Notes under the pieces: model-generated
What the model saw: the letters and a program-made list of their open reading frames with translations, nothing else
Told to the model about the DNA's origin: nothing
Database searches by the model: none
From: Guptibacillus hwajinpoensis
GTDB lineage: Bacteria > Bacillota > Bacilli > Bacillales > Guptibacillaceae
Assembly: GCF_029277305.1 (NCBI RefSeq)
Contig: NZ_CP119526.1
Length of the DNA: 64,000 nucleotides
Reading direction: 5' to 3' (one strand)
Shown here: positions 34,699 through 44,169 of the stretch, piece by piece
Numbering within the stretch: the first letter of the stretch is position 1
Layout: the number at the start of each line of letters is the position of its first letter
Program-made: the position numbers and the translations under genes

Positions 34699-34885
34699 TT
34701 CTATAAGATTGTTGATTTAAAAAGGGTTCTGAATAAAAACTACATTTCGCAGATTGGAGCGGAAGGATGCTCGACTCCTGCGGGATTAGCGGGACAGGTG
34801 AGACCCCGCAGGAGCGTTAGCGACGAGGAGGCTCACCGCCCGCCCCGCGGAAAGCGAGCATCCTGGAGCGGAAATCAACCGCATT
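34699..34885 (+). repeat. MITE-like repeat, copy 7
   Basis: Left arm TTCTATAAGATTGTTG, complete core 34754-34876 (GGAGCGGAAGGATGC ... GCATCCTGGAGCGGAAAT). The right arm is truncated 25 bases before the minJ stop. Nothing else is seen between csbA and minJ. Confidence 0.85.
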
Positions 34886-34909
34886 AAAGACCCAATTATA
34901 TTTATTTAA

Positions 34910-36100
34910 TTATTGCGCTTCTTCAATGTTATGAAGGCGGTGTTCTTTTACGAATAACAAACCTAGCTCATGATGCTCGTTGTGATACAGCGCTTTTTGT
35001 ACAAACCTTACTTCTCCGTTAAAATCGAGAACCTCTAATTTGCAATGTGCCGCATTTCTTTGGAGTGCGGTATAGAAGTCAGTCCCTTTTCCTAGCGGAA
35101 TACCGTTCACTTTGGAAATCACTTCACCAACATGTAAATTCATTTGATCTGCTGGAGACTCGGGTAGAATACCGAGAATGACGAGACCTTCATTTCGTTC
35201 GTTAAAATAGGCTGCTTTATTTTTACCGCGATGCAGCAGGAGAATTGTCGCTCTCATAATAACTACAATACCTAACGTAATCAATGCAAGCCAATGACTA
35301 TTCATAACATAACTGACTAATCCAATAGCGACAGCACTGATTCCTAACAGCAATACCTGTCTTCCATTCCGTTTAAGTTCAGGAACTGGTAGTGCATGGT
35401 GAATGAGTTTTTGAAAACCAATTGGGAGTGGGATTAACAGAAATGAATAGGTTTGTTCTCCAAAGTGTAAAAGCGGCCACCATGAGAATGCTTCGACATT
35501 GCCAATTGGAAGAAAGAGAAAGAGTGGAATCAACCAGAGTCGCTGAACTTCATGACCCCCGACAAGCTTTCCACGTTTACTTTCCACTAATCTTGGCGAT
35601 GTCTGCCTAACAGCATTCCTAGAAATGAGTATACCTTCCATGATCACAAGAATCCCAACTAACAGGACGATCGCAATCATTGAGCTTGAACCTATACCGT
35701 CTTGAATGGAATTTATTTGTTCACTTCCAAAATCAATTGGTGTGTAAAATATAGCGGCAACGACTGGTAAGATAAACGTAAACGCCGGAGAAAGAAATCG
35801 AATTTGTCCTGTCACAAGAAGTAAGAAAGCAGCAATGCTTAAAGCTACCGTACTACTGAATGGTAGCGTAATGCCTAAAAATAAGTTTGCTACCATAAAT
35901 GCTGCACCGGCAATTATTCCCGGTACAATGGCAAACGCCACATCATCAAGAGCATCGTGTACGCGTGTATGAAAGTCACGACGATCTCGTTTCACACGTG
36001 AGAGCCCAAGGATGAATGCCCCAATTAGGGTGATATACGTTAAGGGATGTACAAAAAAGCTGATTATCCCCTTTAGTATGGAAAGACCAATAATGTCCAT
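34910..36100 (-). CDS. minJ: Cell-division topological determinant MinJ (PDZ membrane protein)
   Basis: MinJ links DivIVA to MinD/MinC at the pole and septum in B. subtilis. This 396-residue protein has about eight hydrophobic segments over residues 1-290 and a C-terminal PDZ domain (VILGILPESPADQMNLHVGEVISKVNGIPL, written here only to its key ILPESPA and VGEVISKVNG). Length (397 in B. subtilis), topology and position next to ctpB support the call. Ribosome site GGAGGAATATTAA-ATG is good. Confidence 0.88.
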   Translation of the reverse strand: MDIIGLSILKGIISFFVHPLTYITLIGAFILGLSRVKRDRRDFHTRVHDALDDVAFAIVPGIIAGAAFMVANLFLGITLPFSSTVALSIAAFLLLVTGQIRFLSPAFTFILPVVAAIFYTPIDFGSEQINSIQDGIGSSSMIAIVLLVGILVIMEGILISRNAVRQTSPRLVESKRGKLVGGHEVQRLWLIPLFLFLPIGNVEAFSWWPLLHFGEQTYSFLLIPLPIGFQKLIHHALPVPELKRNGRQVLLLGISAVAIGLVSYVMNSHWLALITLGIVVIMRATILLLHRGKNKAAYFNERNEGLVILGILPESPADQMNLHVGEVISKVNGIPLGKGTDFYTALQRNAAHCKLEVLDFNGEVRFVQKALYHNEHHELGLLFVKEHRLHNIEEAQ

Positions 36101-36131
36101 TTAATATTCCTCCATGCTTTTGCCCCTGTCA

Positions 36132-36164
36132 GAAAAAAATTCCGCAGAATTTCCTGCGGAATAG
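36132..36164 (-). terminator. ctpB terminator
   Basis: ATTCCGCAG (36139-36147) pairs with CTGCGGAAT (36154-36162), followed on the minus strand by TTTTTTTC. Confidence 0.85.
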
Positions 36165-36197
36165 CTTCGACATCAACAGTTTGTTTCCTTCTTGGAA

Positions 36198-37643
36198 TTA
36201 TTTAGCAAGTAGCTCCACAGCTGTTTCAAGCTGAACATCGTTCTCAGGATTACGAATCGAGTCTATGATATTCTCTTGAAGTGTCTGAGCCGTTTTTTCG
36301 TCGATTTTTCCAGATACATCGATGTTGTTAGAACGCTGGAATGCTTTCACAGCAGTAACCGTTTTGTCACTATAGTAGCCGTCCGTTCGTCCAGGTTCAA
36401 AACCAAGTCCCTTTAACATGACTTGCGCTGATTCAACTTGTTTGTTGTTCTGATCGAATTCAAGTGTCTTCTCTGCTGACAATGGATTAACATAGAAATA
36501 AGCAGGCTGTTCAGCTTCTACAGTCGGTTTAATGCCTTCTTTATGAATCCAATTTCCATCTGGAGTAAGCCATTTGAACATTGTGAGCTTAATATTGCTT
36601 CCGTCTCCTAGATCAACTGTCGTTTGGACTGTGCCTTTTCCAAACGTCTTCTCCCCAACAAGATCATATCCACCAGCTTCTTTAAGAGCTCCCGCTAGAA
36701 TTTCAGCAGCAGATGCACTTCCACGATCAATTAAACCAACGATTGGGTAGTCTTTTTTCTGTTCTAATGAAGAGACCGAGCGCTGTTTCTCTCCCTGACG
36801 ATCTTCAATTTGAACGTATGGTTTATTACTTGGAATAATCTCTTCAGCCATATCAGATACAACGTTTAAGAGACCACCTGGGTTATTACGAACATCAAGT
36901 ACTAGTCCTTCAATACCTTCATCTTCAAGCTTTTTAAGCTCTTTAGAGAAATTTTCTGCTGTGTTTTCTGAGAAAGAAGTCACTTGGAGAACGCCGATTT
37001 TCTTACCATTTTTCTCAACCGTTTCGGCATACACCGTTTCAATTGGAATCTCGTCTCTCGTTACCTTCACTTCCATGATTTCAGATACACCTGGACGTTG
37101 AACACCTAACTCTACAACCGTGCCTTTTTCGCCGCGTATCTTTAAGACAGCATCATACAGATCAAGTCCTTCCGTACTTTCACCGTCAATTGTCATGATT
37201 TTATCGTTTGGACGAAGACCTGCTTTTTCAGCTGGAGAGTCTTTATAAGGTGACACGATTGTCACTCGACCATCATCCATATTAACCTCGGCACCGATTC
37301 CTTCAAATGAAGAGCCTAGTGATTGGCTAAACTGCTCTGCAGTTTTTGGATCCATATAAATGGAATAAGGATCATCGAGGGTTTCAATCATTCCTTTGAT
37401 TGCCCCGTCTAGTAGATCTTTTTGATCGACATCTTTCACATAGCGATCAGTAATCAGCTCATACGTTTTATTTATTTTCGAAAGTTCCTCTGACTCCATG
37501 TCGTTTCCTGAGCCGAGCGTCATCGACTGTTCACTTCCTTGAGACTCGTCCTGAAAGAGTGCGAAAGCCGCATATGTACCACCAGAACCCACAAGTAAAG
37601 CAATCACGACGAGTAACGCGACAACTTTCCCCTGTATCTTCAA
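36198..37643 (-). CDS. ctpB: S41 carboxy-terminal processing peptidase (CtpB-like)
   Basis: Secreted, membrane-anchored serine protease. An N-terminal anchor segment (VVALLVVIALLVGSGG) is followed by a PDZ domain (about residues 100-185, SPAEKAGLRPNDKIMTIDG), the S41 protease core with catalytic Ser in GSASAAEI and Lys in GKGTVQ, and a C-terminal peptidoglycan-binding domain (QVMLKGLGFEPGRTDGYYS). B. subtilis CtpB cleaves SpoIVFA in sigma-K activation; its gene also lies beside minJ. I used TTG at 37643 with GAGGTG six bases upstream; a GTG three codons earlier is possible. Confidence 0.93.
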   Translation of the reverse strand: MKIQGKVVALLVVIALLVGSGGTYAAFALFQDESQGSEQSMTLGSGNDMESEELSKINKTYELITDRYVKDVDQKDLLDGAIKGMIETLDDPYSIYMDPKTAEQFSQSLGSSFEGIGAEVNMDDGRVTIVSPYKDSPAEKAGLRPNDKIMTIDGESTEGLDLYDAVLKIRGEKGTVVELGVQRPGVSEIMEVKVTRDEIPIETVYAETVEKNGKKIGVLQVTSFSENTAENFSKELKKLEDEGIEGLVLDVRNNPGGLLNVVSDMAEEIIPSNKPYVQIEDRQGEKQRSVSSLEQKKDYPIVGLIDRGSASAAEILAGALKEAGGYDLVGEKTFGKGTVQTTVDLGDGSNIKLTMFKWLTPDGNWIHKEGIKPTVEAEQPAYFYVNPLSAEKTLEFDQNNKQVESAQVMLKGLGFEPGRTDGYYSDKTVTAVKAFQRSNNIDVSGKIDEKTAQTLQENIIDSIRNPENDVQLETAVELLAK

Positions 37644-37668
37644 TGTACTCACCTCTTCTGATTTGAAG

Positions 37669-37704
37669 GAAAAGGCACCCCATCATAACGATGCGATGCC
37701 TTTT
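37669..37704 (-). terminator. Weak hairpin between the M23 gene and ctpB
   Basis: AAAAGGCA / TGCCTTTT with an inner ATC/GAT pair; only a short T stretch follows on the minus strand. It could attenuate read-through into ctpB. Confidence 0.45.
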
Positions 37705-37787
37705 CATCTTATTGTACTATATGATTCAGTTGTTTTCATTATGTTTCCATCTCAGTTTGTGACAGAAGAGTCGATACTTTCGATAGA

Positions 37788-39158
37788 TTAACGAAGGTAG
37801 TTCATTGGGTTAACAGAATTTGACTTGCTAGCATTCCATCCACCTTTGTGGATTTCAAAATGCAAATGCTTCCCAGTTGATCTACCAGTATTACCCATCG
37901 TACCTAGGTAAGTACCTGCACTTACCGATTGACCAGTAGATACAGCACGGTTTTTCAAATGAGCGTAAACTGTTGTATACATTTGACCGTTAATGCTGTG
38001 AGTAATAAATACTACATTACCGTATGAACTTGAGTGATAAGATTTAAGAACTGTACCTGCTGCAGCTGCACTTACAGGTGTATCTCCAGCTCGAGCAATA
38101 TCAATTCCTTCGTGCATGCCACCCCAGCGGCTTCCATATCCAGATGTGATCGGACCTGCTGCTGGTTTGTTAAAGATTGCGCTACCTGTTGGGGCAGGAG
38201 CTGGTGCTGGTTCCGGCTCTGGTGCTGGAGCTGGTGCAGAATTTGAGCTACTTTCACTTGAGCTAGAAGATTTCTCTGCTTTTTTAGCTGCCGCTGCTGC
38301 TTCGGCTGCTGCCTTCTCTTTAGCCGCTTTCTCTTTAGCTGCCTTTGCTGCAGCTGCTTTGCGTGCTTCTTCTGCTTTACGCGCTTCTTCTTCAGCACGC
38401 TTAATTTCTTGCTGAACAGCCTTTTCTTGTGCTTGTAAAAGTTCAGCACTTTCGTTTAAATCCATCATATGATTATGAAGTTCGCCTTCTTCTTCTTCAA
38501 GGGATTCCATAAGTTTATCTTTTTCAGCTTTTTTAGCATCAAGGTCTTTTTTAAGCTGTTCAAGTTCAGCTTTTTGATCTTGTAGTGATGCTAGCTTCTC
38601 TTCGACTTCCGCTTTTTTCTCTTCAACAGAAAGCTTGTCGGCTTTATGTTCTTCTAGAATCTTTTTATCTTGATCCGCAATTGTATTAAGAGCTAGAACA
38701 CGTTCCACTAGATCTCCAAAGTCTTTAGATCCAAGTAATACTTCCATGTAGTCGACAGTTCCGCCACCGTTTTGTTGCATGGAACGAACGCGATCTTTCA
38801 GTAGCTTGTCTCGTTCAGCAATGCGATCTTCAAGAACAGCAATTTCTTCTTTAAGCTGATCAATTTCTTCATTTGTTTTATTGATTTCATTTTCTTTTGC
38901 TGAAATCTGATCGTCCGTTTCAGCTATTTCGTTTTCAAGACGTTCAATATCTGCATGCACGTCTTCTTGTTCTTCATGTACATCAGCAAGCTCAGACTCT
39001 TTTTCTTTAAGCTCCTGCTCATTTTCTGATTGCTTCTTTTTTACGTCATTTAATTTCTCATCAAGATTTGCTGCGACCGTAGTTTCCGGAAGTGCTGCGG
39101 CTAATCCGCCAAATCCTAGAGTTAATGTTAATGCTGTTGCGATCAATTTACTCTTCAA
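37788..39158 (-). CDS. Secreted coiled-coil M23 peptidoglycan hydrolase (EnvC/PcsB-like)
   Basis: The 456-residue protein has a signal peptide (cleavage about TVAA-N, residue 30), a long coiled coil (about 35-265), an Ala/Lys/Glu-rich stretch, a Ser- then Pro-rich linker (APAPAPEPEPAPAPAP) and a C-terminal M23/LytM domain. Zinc ligands are seen in GMHEGIDIA and KHLHFEI. The coiled coil plus LytM layout and the place right after ftsEX (52-base gap) mark it as the hydrolase FtsEX controls from outside. The TTG start at 39158 has GGAGG eight bases upstream. The B. subtilis FtsEX partner CwlO has an NlpC/P60 domain instead. Confidence 0.9.
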   Translation of the reverse strand: MKSKLIATALTLTLGFGGLAAALPETTVAANLDEKLNDVKKKQSENEQELKEKESELADVHEEQEDVHADIERLENEIAETDDQISAKENEINKTNEEIDQLKEEIAVLEDRIAERDKLLKDRVRSMQQNGGGTVDYMEVLLGSKDFGDLVERVLALNTIADQDKKILEEHKADKLSVEEKKAEVEEKLASLQDQKAELEQLKKDLDAKKAEKDKLMESLEEEEGELHNHMMDLNESAELLQAQEKAVQQEIKRAEEEARKAEEARKAAAAKAAKEKAAKEKAAAEAAAAAKKAEKSSSSSESSSNSAPAPAPEPEPAPAPAPTGSAIFNKPAAGPITSGYGSRWGGMHEGIDIARAGDTPVSAAAAGTVLKSYHSSSYGNVVFITHSINGQMYTTVYAHLKNRAVSTGQSVSAGTYLGTMGNTGRSTGKHLHFEIHKGGWNASKSNSVNPMNYLR

Positions 39159-39210
39159 TCTTTGTTCCTCCCCCGATATAGATGAATCTATTTATCTAGT
39201 AATTGTGTCA

Positions 39211-40104
39211 TTAAACTTTCAAGAACTTACGCATTGACGTAAGGCTTCCCCAGACCCCGATAATAACTCCCAGAACGACGAGAAGTCCTGATAGCTGATA
39301 AACGAAAGGCGTTACTGGTAGTAAGTCGATAATAAAAGTCGGAAAACGATTTGCGATTAAGTCGATTAAATAATAGTAACCGTAAATTAAAATTCCAATT
39401 GGTATGAGCGCACCCAATATCCCAATTAAGACTCCTTCTATTAGAAATGGCCAACGAATAAACCAATTTGTTGCACCTACTAATTTCATAATCTCTATTT
39501 CATGACTTCTAGCAACAATTGTAAGTTTAATAGTGTTTGAAATGAGGAACATAGCTGTAAATAGTAATCCGATTACGAGAGCTAGTCCAACATTACGTGC
39601 GATTTCCAGAACTTTAAATAGCTTGTTCACCGTATCTTCTGCGAATTCAACGTTCTGTACATTTTCTAGTTGCTCAATTTCTTCCGCAACTTTGTTAACG
39701 TCTTGAGGATCCTTTGTTTTCACAAGAAAAGCATCGCTCAATGGGTTTTCTTCTCTTAAGGATTCGAAAACTTCGCCTTCATCCCCAAGATTATCAATTA
39801 ATTGATCTAGCCCCTCTTCTTTCGATTGGAAAGTGGCTGATTCAACTTCTGAAATATTCTCAATTTTACTCTTTAGTTCGTCCTGTTGTTCTTGTTTAGC
39901 TGTTATGTCAACAAATGCACTAATTTCAACATCACTTTCAAGCTGATCACCAAAAGCATTTAAGTTGAGTAGCAGTGCTAGACAAACACCTACAAGAAGT
40001 AACGTCACGGTTACAGCTGAAATAGAAGCAAAGGTCATCCAGCCATTTCGACCAAGATTCTTGAAACCTTCTTTTCCATGACGACCAAACGTTTTAATTT
40101 TCAT
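39211..40104 (-). CDS. ftsX: Cell-division ABC transporter membrane subunit FtsX
   Basis: FtsX with FtsE forms a mechano-transmission complex that turns ATP hydrolysis into activation of extracellular murein hydrolases. One N-terminal membrane segment (ISAVTVTLLLVGVCLALLL), an extracellular loop of about 120 residues (the hydrolase-binding part) and three C-terminal segments are visible, with the SHEIEIMKLVGAT coupling motif. ATG at 40104 follows GAGGTG by nine bases and lies inside the end of ftsE (11-base overlap). The product is 297 residues. Confidence 0.96.
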   Translation of the reverse strand: MKIKTFGRHGKEGFKNLGRNGWMTFASISAVTVTLLLVGVCLALLLNLNAFGDQLESDVEISAFVDITAKQEQQDELKSKIENISEVESATFQSKEEGLDQLIDNLGDEGEVFESLREENPLSDAFLVKTKDPQDVNKVAEEIEQLENVQNVEFAEDTVNKLFKVLEIARNVGLALVIGLLFTAMFLISNTIKLTIVARSHEIEIMKLVGATNWFIRWPFLIEGVLIGILGALIPIGILIYGYYYLIDLIANRFPTFIIDLLPVTPFVYQLSGLLVVLGVIIGVWGSLTSMRKFLKV

Positions 40105-40780
40105 ACCCGTACTCACCTCTTGCTTCATCACGGGTCACTAAACCGCCATCAATTGCAATAACACGTTTTCTGAATGTATTCACAATATCTTTATTATGAG
40201 TTGCCATAATAACAGTCGTACCGCGATTGTTAATTTGATCTAATAAATCCATAATCCCCCAAGCCGTTTCTGGATCCAGATTCCCGGTTGGTTCATCCGT
40301 TAACAGAATGCTAGGATTATTCACGATCGCTCTTGCTATTGAAACCCTCTGCTGTTCCCCTCCAGATAGTTCATCTGGTAGAAACCTTGCTTTGTTCTTC
40401 AAATTTACGAGACTTAGAACTTCCATGACTCGCTTGCGAGTAGATGCTTTGCTTTCTTCGATGACTTCAAGAGCAAAAGCGACGTTTTCGTACACGGTTA
40501 GCTTTGGAAGAAGTTTGAAGTCCTGAAAAACAACGCCGATTTCGCGACGAAGTTTAGGGACGTGCTTGTTCTTCATTTTGCCAACATCTTTTCCATTGAT
40601 AATGATTGTTCCGCTTGTAGGCACTTCTTCACGATACATCATCCTCATGAAGGTGGATTTACCAGCTCCACTTGGTCCTACTATGTATACAAACTCACTT
40701 TTACCTATTTTAATATCAATTCCATTAATGGCTTTAATTCCATTGTTGTATGTTTTCCATACATCTTTCATTTCGATCAA
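40094..40780 (-). CDS. ftsE: Cell-division ATP-binding protein FtsE
   Basis: ABC ATPase partner of FtsX. Walker A GPSGAGKST, Q-loop FQDFKLLP, signature LSGGEQQR, Walker B SILLTDEPTGNLD and H-loop ATHNKD are all present. The start is TTG at 40780 (MIEMKDVWKTY), nine bases after AGGAAG, and matches the MIEMKEVY start of B. subtilis FtsE. At 228 residues it is full length. Confidence 0.97.
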   Translation of the reverse strand: MIEMKDVWKTYNNGIKAINGIDIKIGKSEFVYIVGPSGAGKSTFMRMMYREEVPTSGTIIINGKDVGKMKNKHVPKLRREIGVVFQDFKLLPKLTVYENVAFALEVIEESKASTRKRVMEVLSLVNLKNKARFLPDELSGGEQQRVSIARAIVNNPSILLTDEPTGNLDPETAWGIMDLLDQINNRGTTVIMATHNKDIVNTFRKRVIAIDGGLVTRDEARGEYGYEN

Positions 40781-40880
40781 AATATACCACTTCCTACTTG
40801 CTTAATTTCTCGATGCAAACTCTTAGGATTCAGGTTTTTAAGTATAGTAAATATCTAATGTATCTTTTACATCTGTAGAT

Positions 40881-40889
40881 ATTATAACA
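40881..40889 (-). promoter_or_regulatory. Candidate extended -10 promoter for ftsEX
   Basis: TGTTATAAT on the minus strand, an extended -10 with no good -35. It lies about 100 bases before ftsE. The rest of 40790-41050 is AT-rich with no gene seen. Confidence 0.35.
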
Positions 40890-41052
40890 GACAATTTCGC
40901 TATTTTAGGACAAATTTTTATTACATTTCTGTTTCAACTTCGTGCTAATATGACATCTTCTGCAATGACGCATTAATATTTTATAGAAACTTACACAATC
41001 TACATTTTTATACAATCCGTTCTGTTTAAACTTTATTACTACTCTTATTTTA

Positions 41053-41218
41053 AAGCTCTTTTCCTAGACATTGTTGCTATATGATTGGGTTAATTTCCGC
41101 TCCAGGATGCTCGCTTTCCGCGGGGCGGGCGGTGAGCCTCCTTCCGCTACAATTAGCGAAGTGTGGTTTTTATTCAATAATTGATTCAAAAGCAACAATC
41201 TATTAGAAAGGAGCCTTT
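41053..41218 (-). repeat. MITE-like repeat with half core, copy 8
   Basis: Left terminus AAAGCTCTTTTCCTAGACATTG, partial core 41093-41150 (CCGCTCCAGGATGCTCGC to GGTGAGCCTCC joined to TTCCGCTACAATT), right terminus AGCAACAATCTATTAGAAAG then GAGCCTTT. Internal deletion of about 65 bases. Confidence 0.85.
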
Positions 41219-41357
41219 AGAAAATAGACTTTCAAAAAATAGTTGTTCTTGAGTTGGTTCAAAATAAAATTTACATACGAACGGTGGCTGGGGCGGAAAT
41301 CAACCATTCTCCTTGTAGCAAAAAAAGCTACGAAAACAATCTATTCTAAAGAACCTT
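41219..41357 (+). repeat. Degenerate MITE-like remnant, copy 9
   Basis: GGGGCGGAAATCAACC followed by AGCTACGAAAACAATC and AAAGAACCTT resembles the right half of a plus-oriented copy; the left half is hardly recognisable. It adjoins copy 8. Confidence 0.4.
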
Positions 41358-41359
41358 AA

Positions 41360-41388
41360 TAAAAAAACACTCACATTTATGCGAGTGC
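41360..41388 (-). terminator. cccB terminator
   Basis: CACTCGCAT / ATGTGAGTG stem (one G-T pair) followed by seven Ts on the minus strand (A run 41361-41367). Confidence 0.8.
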
Positions 41389-41398
41389 CGACTGATCT

Positions 41399-41782
41399 TT
41401 ATTTCATATCTGCTAGCCATTTAGCTACATTTTCTTCTTTTTCGGTATCTCCTCTAAGAATATTACCTGGCATTTGGCCTTTACCGTTTTGAATAATGTT
41501 CAAGATTTCATCTTTTGAATAGCTTGAACCAACAGCAGTTAACCCAGGACCTACTTTACCTTGCAAATTCTCACCATGACAGCTTAAGCAATTAGCTTCG
41601 TACGTAGCCCGTGCTGCTTCAGCGTCATATTCTCCAGAAGACTCGCTCGTCTTATCTGAAGAGTTGTTTGTGGATCCATCATTCATAGAGCTTTCATTTC
41701 CACCGTTTTCGTTACCGCCACCACACGCAGCTAGTCCTAGAATCAGAACCATTCCAAGCACCATACTCATCCACTTTTTCAA
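41399..41782 (-). CDS. cccB: Lipoprotein cytochrome c-551
   Basis: Small membrane-attached electron carrier facing outside. The signal peptide ends in the lipobox LAAC (Cys about residue 20), so it is lipidated by Lgt. A Gly/Asn/Ser-rich spacer of about 35 residues leads to a single c-type haem site CLSCH, and the axial Met is probably in GQMPGNIL. It has 127 residues, slightly longer than B. subtilis CccB because of the spacer. The gene lies between yvjA and ftsE as in B. subtilis. Confidence 0.93.
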   Translation of the reverse strand: MKKWMSMVLGMVLILGLAACGGGNENGGNESSMNDGSTNNSSDKTSESSGEYDAEAARATYEANCLSCHGENLQGKVGPGLTAVGSSYSKDEILNIIQNGKGQMPGNILRGDTEKEENVAKWLADMK

Positions 41783-41825
41783 TTATTTCACTCCTAATGA
41801 ATCTTTTTACATTACTATTACCTGC

Positions 41826-42698
41826 TTACTCTCTTTTAAAACCTTCACCCAACACTTCAGTTGCATTTGAAACAATTACAAATGCAGAAGGGTCAACATC
41901 TTTAACAAGTTGCTTCAATTTCGTTACTTCGTTTTGTGCGACAACGACCATTAAGATCGGGCGCTTATCGTTTGTATAGCCACCCTGTCCTGAAATTCGA
42001 GTTACACCGCGATCGACTACTGTTATAATTCCTTCACGAAGCTCTTCCTCTTTATCTGAAATTATGAGAGCCATTTTGGAATAACCTAGGCCTAGTTGTA
42101 CAACATCAATCGTCTTTCCTGTTAAGTACATTGCGATGAGCGCATAAAGTGCTTCTTCAAGGCTGAATACAAAAGCTGATGCGACGACGATCAGCCCATC
42201 AATCATAAAGACGCATGTTCCTAGCGAAACACCACTATATTTGTTTACAATCTGTGCAGCTAAATCTGTTCCACCAGTAGACGCTTTCCCTCTAAAAACG
42301 ATCCCAAGACCAAGTCCTACTCCAAGACCGCCGAATAATGCAGCTAGTAATGGATCTGTCGTAGCTGGTTCAACGTTCTCCGTTAATTTAACGACAAATG
42401 GAAGAAACAGAGTACCAACAAGGGTTTTCGGACCGTACTTCTTTCCAAGAAAAATCAATCCACTTATAAATAAAGGAATGTTAAATGCCCATTGGACGTA
42501 TGCAGGTTTCCAATCGAACACCCCTTTCGTAATCGTACTAATTCCGCTTACGCCACCTGAGGCAATACTATTCGGAAGTAAGAAGAGGTTAAACGCAATC
42601 GCAACAATGGCAGATCCTACTATAACGCTTATGTACTCTAATATTCTGTGTGATAATGAAACTCTTTTGGCTGTAAACTTCGCTAACGTTGCAATCAT
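41826..42698 (-). CDS. yvjA: YitT-family membrane protein YvjA (DUF2179)
   Basis: A 290-residue protein with five to six hydrophobic segments (YitT domain, with LPNSIASGGVSGIST and GKASTGGTDLAAQI) and a C-terminal cytoplasmic DUF2179 domain (VDRGVTRISGQGGYTNDKR). The gene is at the same place between prfB and cccB in B. subtilis. Function unknown; small-molecule transport is often assumed. ATG at 42698 was chosen; a GTG four codons upstream is possible. Confidence 0.87.
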   Translation of the reverse strand: MIATLAKFTAKRVSLSHRILEYISVIVGSAIVAIAFNLFLLPNSIASGGVSGISTITKGVFDWKPAYVQWAFNIPLFISGLIFLGKKYGPKTLVGTLFLPFVVKLTENVEPATTDPLLAALFGGLGVGLGLGIVFRGKASTGGTDLAAQIVNKYSGVSLGTCVFMIDGLIVVASAFVFSLEEALYALIAMYLTGKTIDVVQLGLGYSKMALIISDKEEELREGIITVVDRGVTRISGQGGYTNDKRPILMVVVAQNEVTKLKQLVKDVDPSAFVIVSNATEVLGEGFKRE

Positions 42699-42925
42699 AA
42701 AGGCATTCACTCACTTATTGTATGTTTTTCGTCCCTGCCGAATTTTCAGCAAAATCCTTCAGTAGTATATCACCGGGCATTTAGGGTGTAAACCGCATTG
42801 TAGCAGCGCGTTATCAGATTGAAGTGTTGCATTCCCCTTATCAATTTCGAAGTAACTCCAAGGTTTCATTATCCCTTTTCTTCTTTTTTACTTTGCCCCA
42901 CCTCAGTTGAAATTAGTTAAACAAT

Positions 42926-42957
42926 TGAAAAAGCCTCTGTTCGAAACAGAGGCTTTC
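42926..42957 (-). terminator. prfB terminator
   Basis: AAAGCCTCTGT (42930-42940) pairs with ACAGAGGCTTT (42946-42956), loop TCGAA, T's on the minus strand. Confidence 0.88.
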
Positions 42958-42963
42958 GTATTT

Positions 42964-44074
42964 TTATTTATTCTCATTTAAACGTGATCGTAGGTAAGCA
43001 TCAATAAATGGATCGAGGTCTCCATCCATAACCGACTGAGTATTCCCAACTTCTACATTTGTTCGGTGATCTTTCACCATGCTGTAAGGATGAAAAACAT
43101 ACGAACGAATTTGGCTTCCCCAACCAATTTCCTTTTGTTCGCCTCGGATCTCATCAAGCTCTGCTTCCTGTTCCTCAATTTTCAATTGATACAGTTTAGC
43201 TTTCAGCATTTTCATTGCTTGTTCACGGTTTTTGATTTGAGACCGCTCTCCCTGACAACTAACGACAACATTTGTAGGCAAGTGCGTAATTCGGACAGCC
43301 GAATCGGTCGTGTTGATATGCTGTCCACCAGCACCACTTGCACGATACGTATCAACTTTTAAATCTTCTGTTCGAATATCAATTTCAATTTCGTCGTTAA
43401 ATTCAGGCATAACCTCACAGGAAACAAATGATGTATGACGTCTCCCACTTGAGTCGAACGGAGAAATACGAACGAGACGATGAACGCCTTTCTCAGCCTT
43501 TAAATAGCCGTAAGCATTATGTCCTTTAAAGTTCAAGGTTACGCTCTTTACTCCCGCTTCATCACCAGGTAGATAATCAAGCGTTTCTACTTTGAACCCT
43601 TTTTTCTCTCCATAACGTGTATACATACGGAGAAGCATAGATGCCCAGTCCTGCGACTCTGTGCCACCAGCGCCAGGATGAAGTTCAAGAATCGCATTAT
43701 TCTTATCGTGCTCTTCACTTAAGAGAAGTGTTAATTCGAATTGATTGACTGTTTTTTTCAGATCTTTAATTTCAACCTCAAGGTCTTCAAACAGTTCCTG
43801 ATCATTTTCTTCCTTTACTAGTTCATATGAAACTTCAAGATTTTCGTACCCTTCTTGAAGCGAATCAAATTCATGAACAACCTCTTTTAAAGCATTTGAT
43901 TCATTAATAACTTTCTGAGCAGCATTCTGATCATTCCAAAAATCAGGATCTGTCATTTGAATATCTAATTCATCAATCCGAGCTCTCTTATTTTCGAGGT
44001 CAAAGAGACCCCCTAAAATCATTTAATCTTGTTTCTATTGTGTTTAGTTCGCTACGAATTTCATGCATTTCCAT
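42964..44074 (-). CDS. prfB: Peptide chain release factor 2, with programmed +1 frameshift
   Basis: RF2 ends translation at UGA and UAA. The main part has the GGQ motif (SGAGGQHIN) and the stop-codon anticodon-like SPF (ISPFDSSGRRHTSF). Translation starts at ATG 44074, six bases after GAGGTG, runs 24 codons to CTT and meets an in-frame TGA at 44000-44002; a +1 shift continues as DLENKRARIDELD. The full product is 369 residues. When RF2 is scarce the ribosome shifts, so the gene autoregulates. It lies 188 bases downstream of secA, as in B. subtilis. Confidence 0.96.
43999..44014 (-). promoter_or_regulatory. prfB programmed +1 frameshift site
   Basis: Minus strand reads AGGGGG-TCT-CTT-TGA-C: an internal Shine-Dalgarno, the slippery CTT and the poor-context UGA with C following, spaced exactly as in the E. 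coli site. Confidence 0.95.
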
Positions 44075-44169
44075 TGCGTACACCTCAGCTTCGTTATTTT
44101 CCATACAATCGAGTGAACCTGCTAGAGCGGCTTGAAGCATACTCCAAGTTCAGTTCGTTTAGTTACAAA

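Noticed and set aside
38034..38449. Long frames opposite and beside the M23 gene, Ala-, Lys/Gln- or Cys-rich
   Set aside because: Shadows of the low-complexity Ala/Lys/Glu and Pro-rich linker in other frames.
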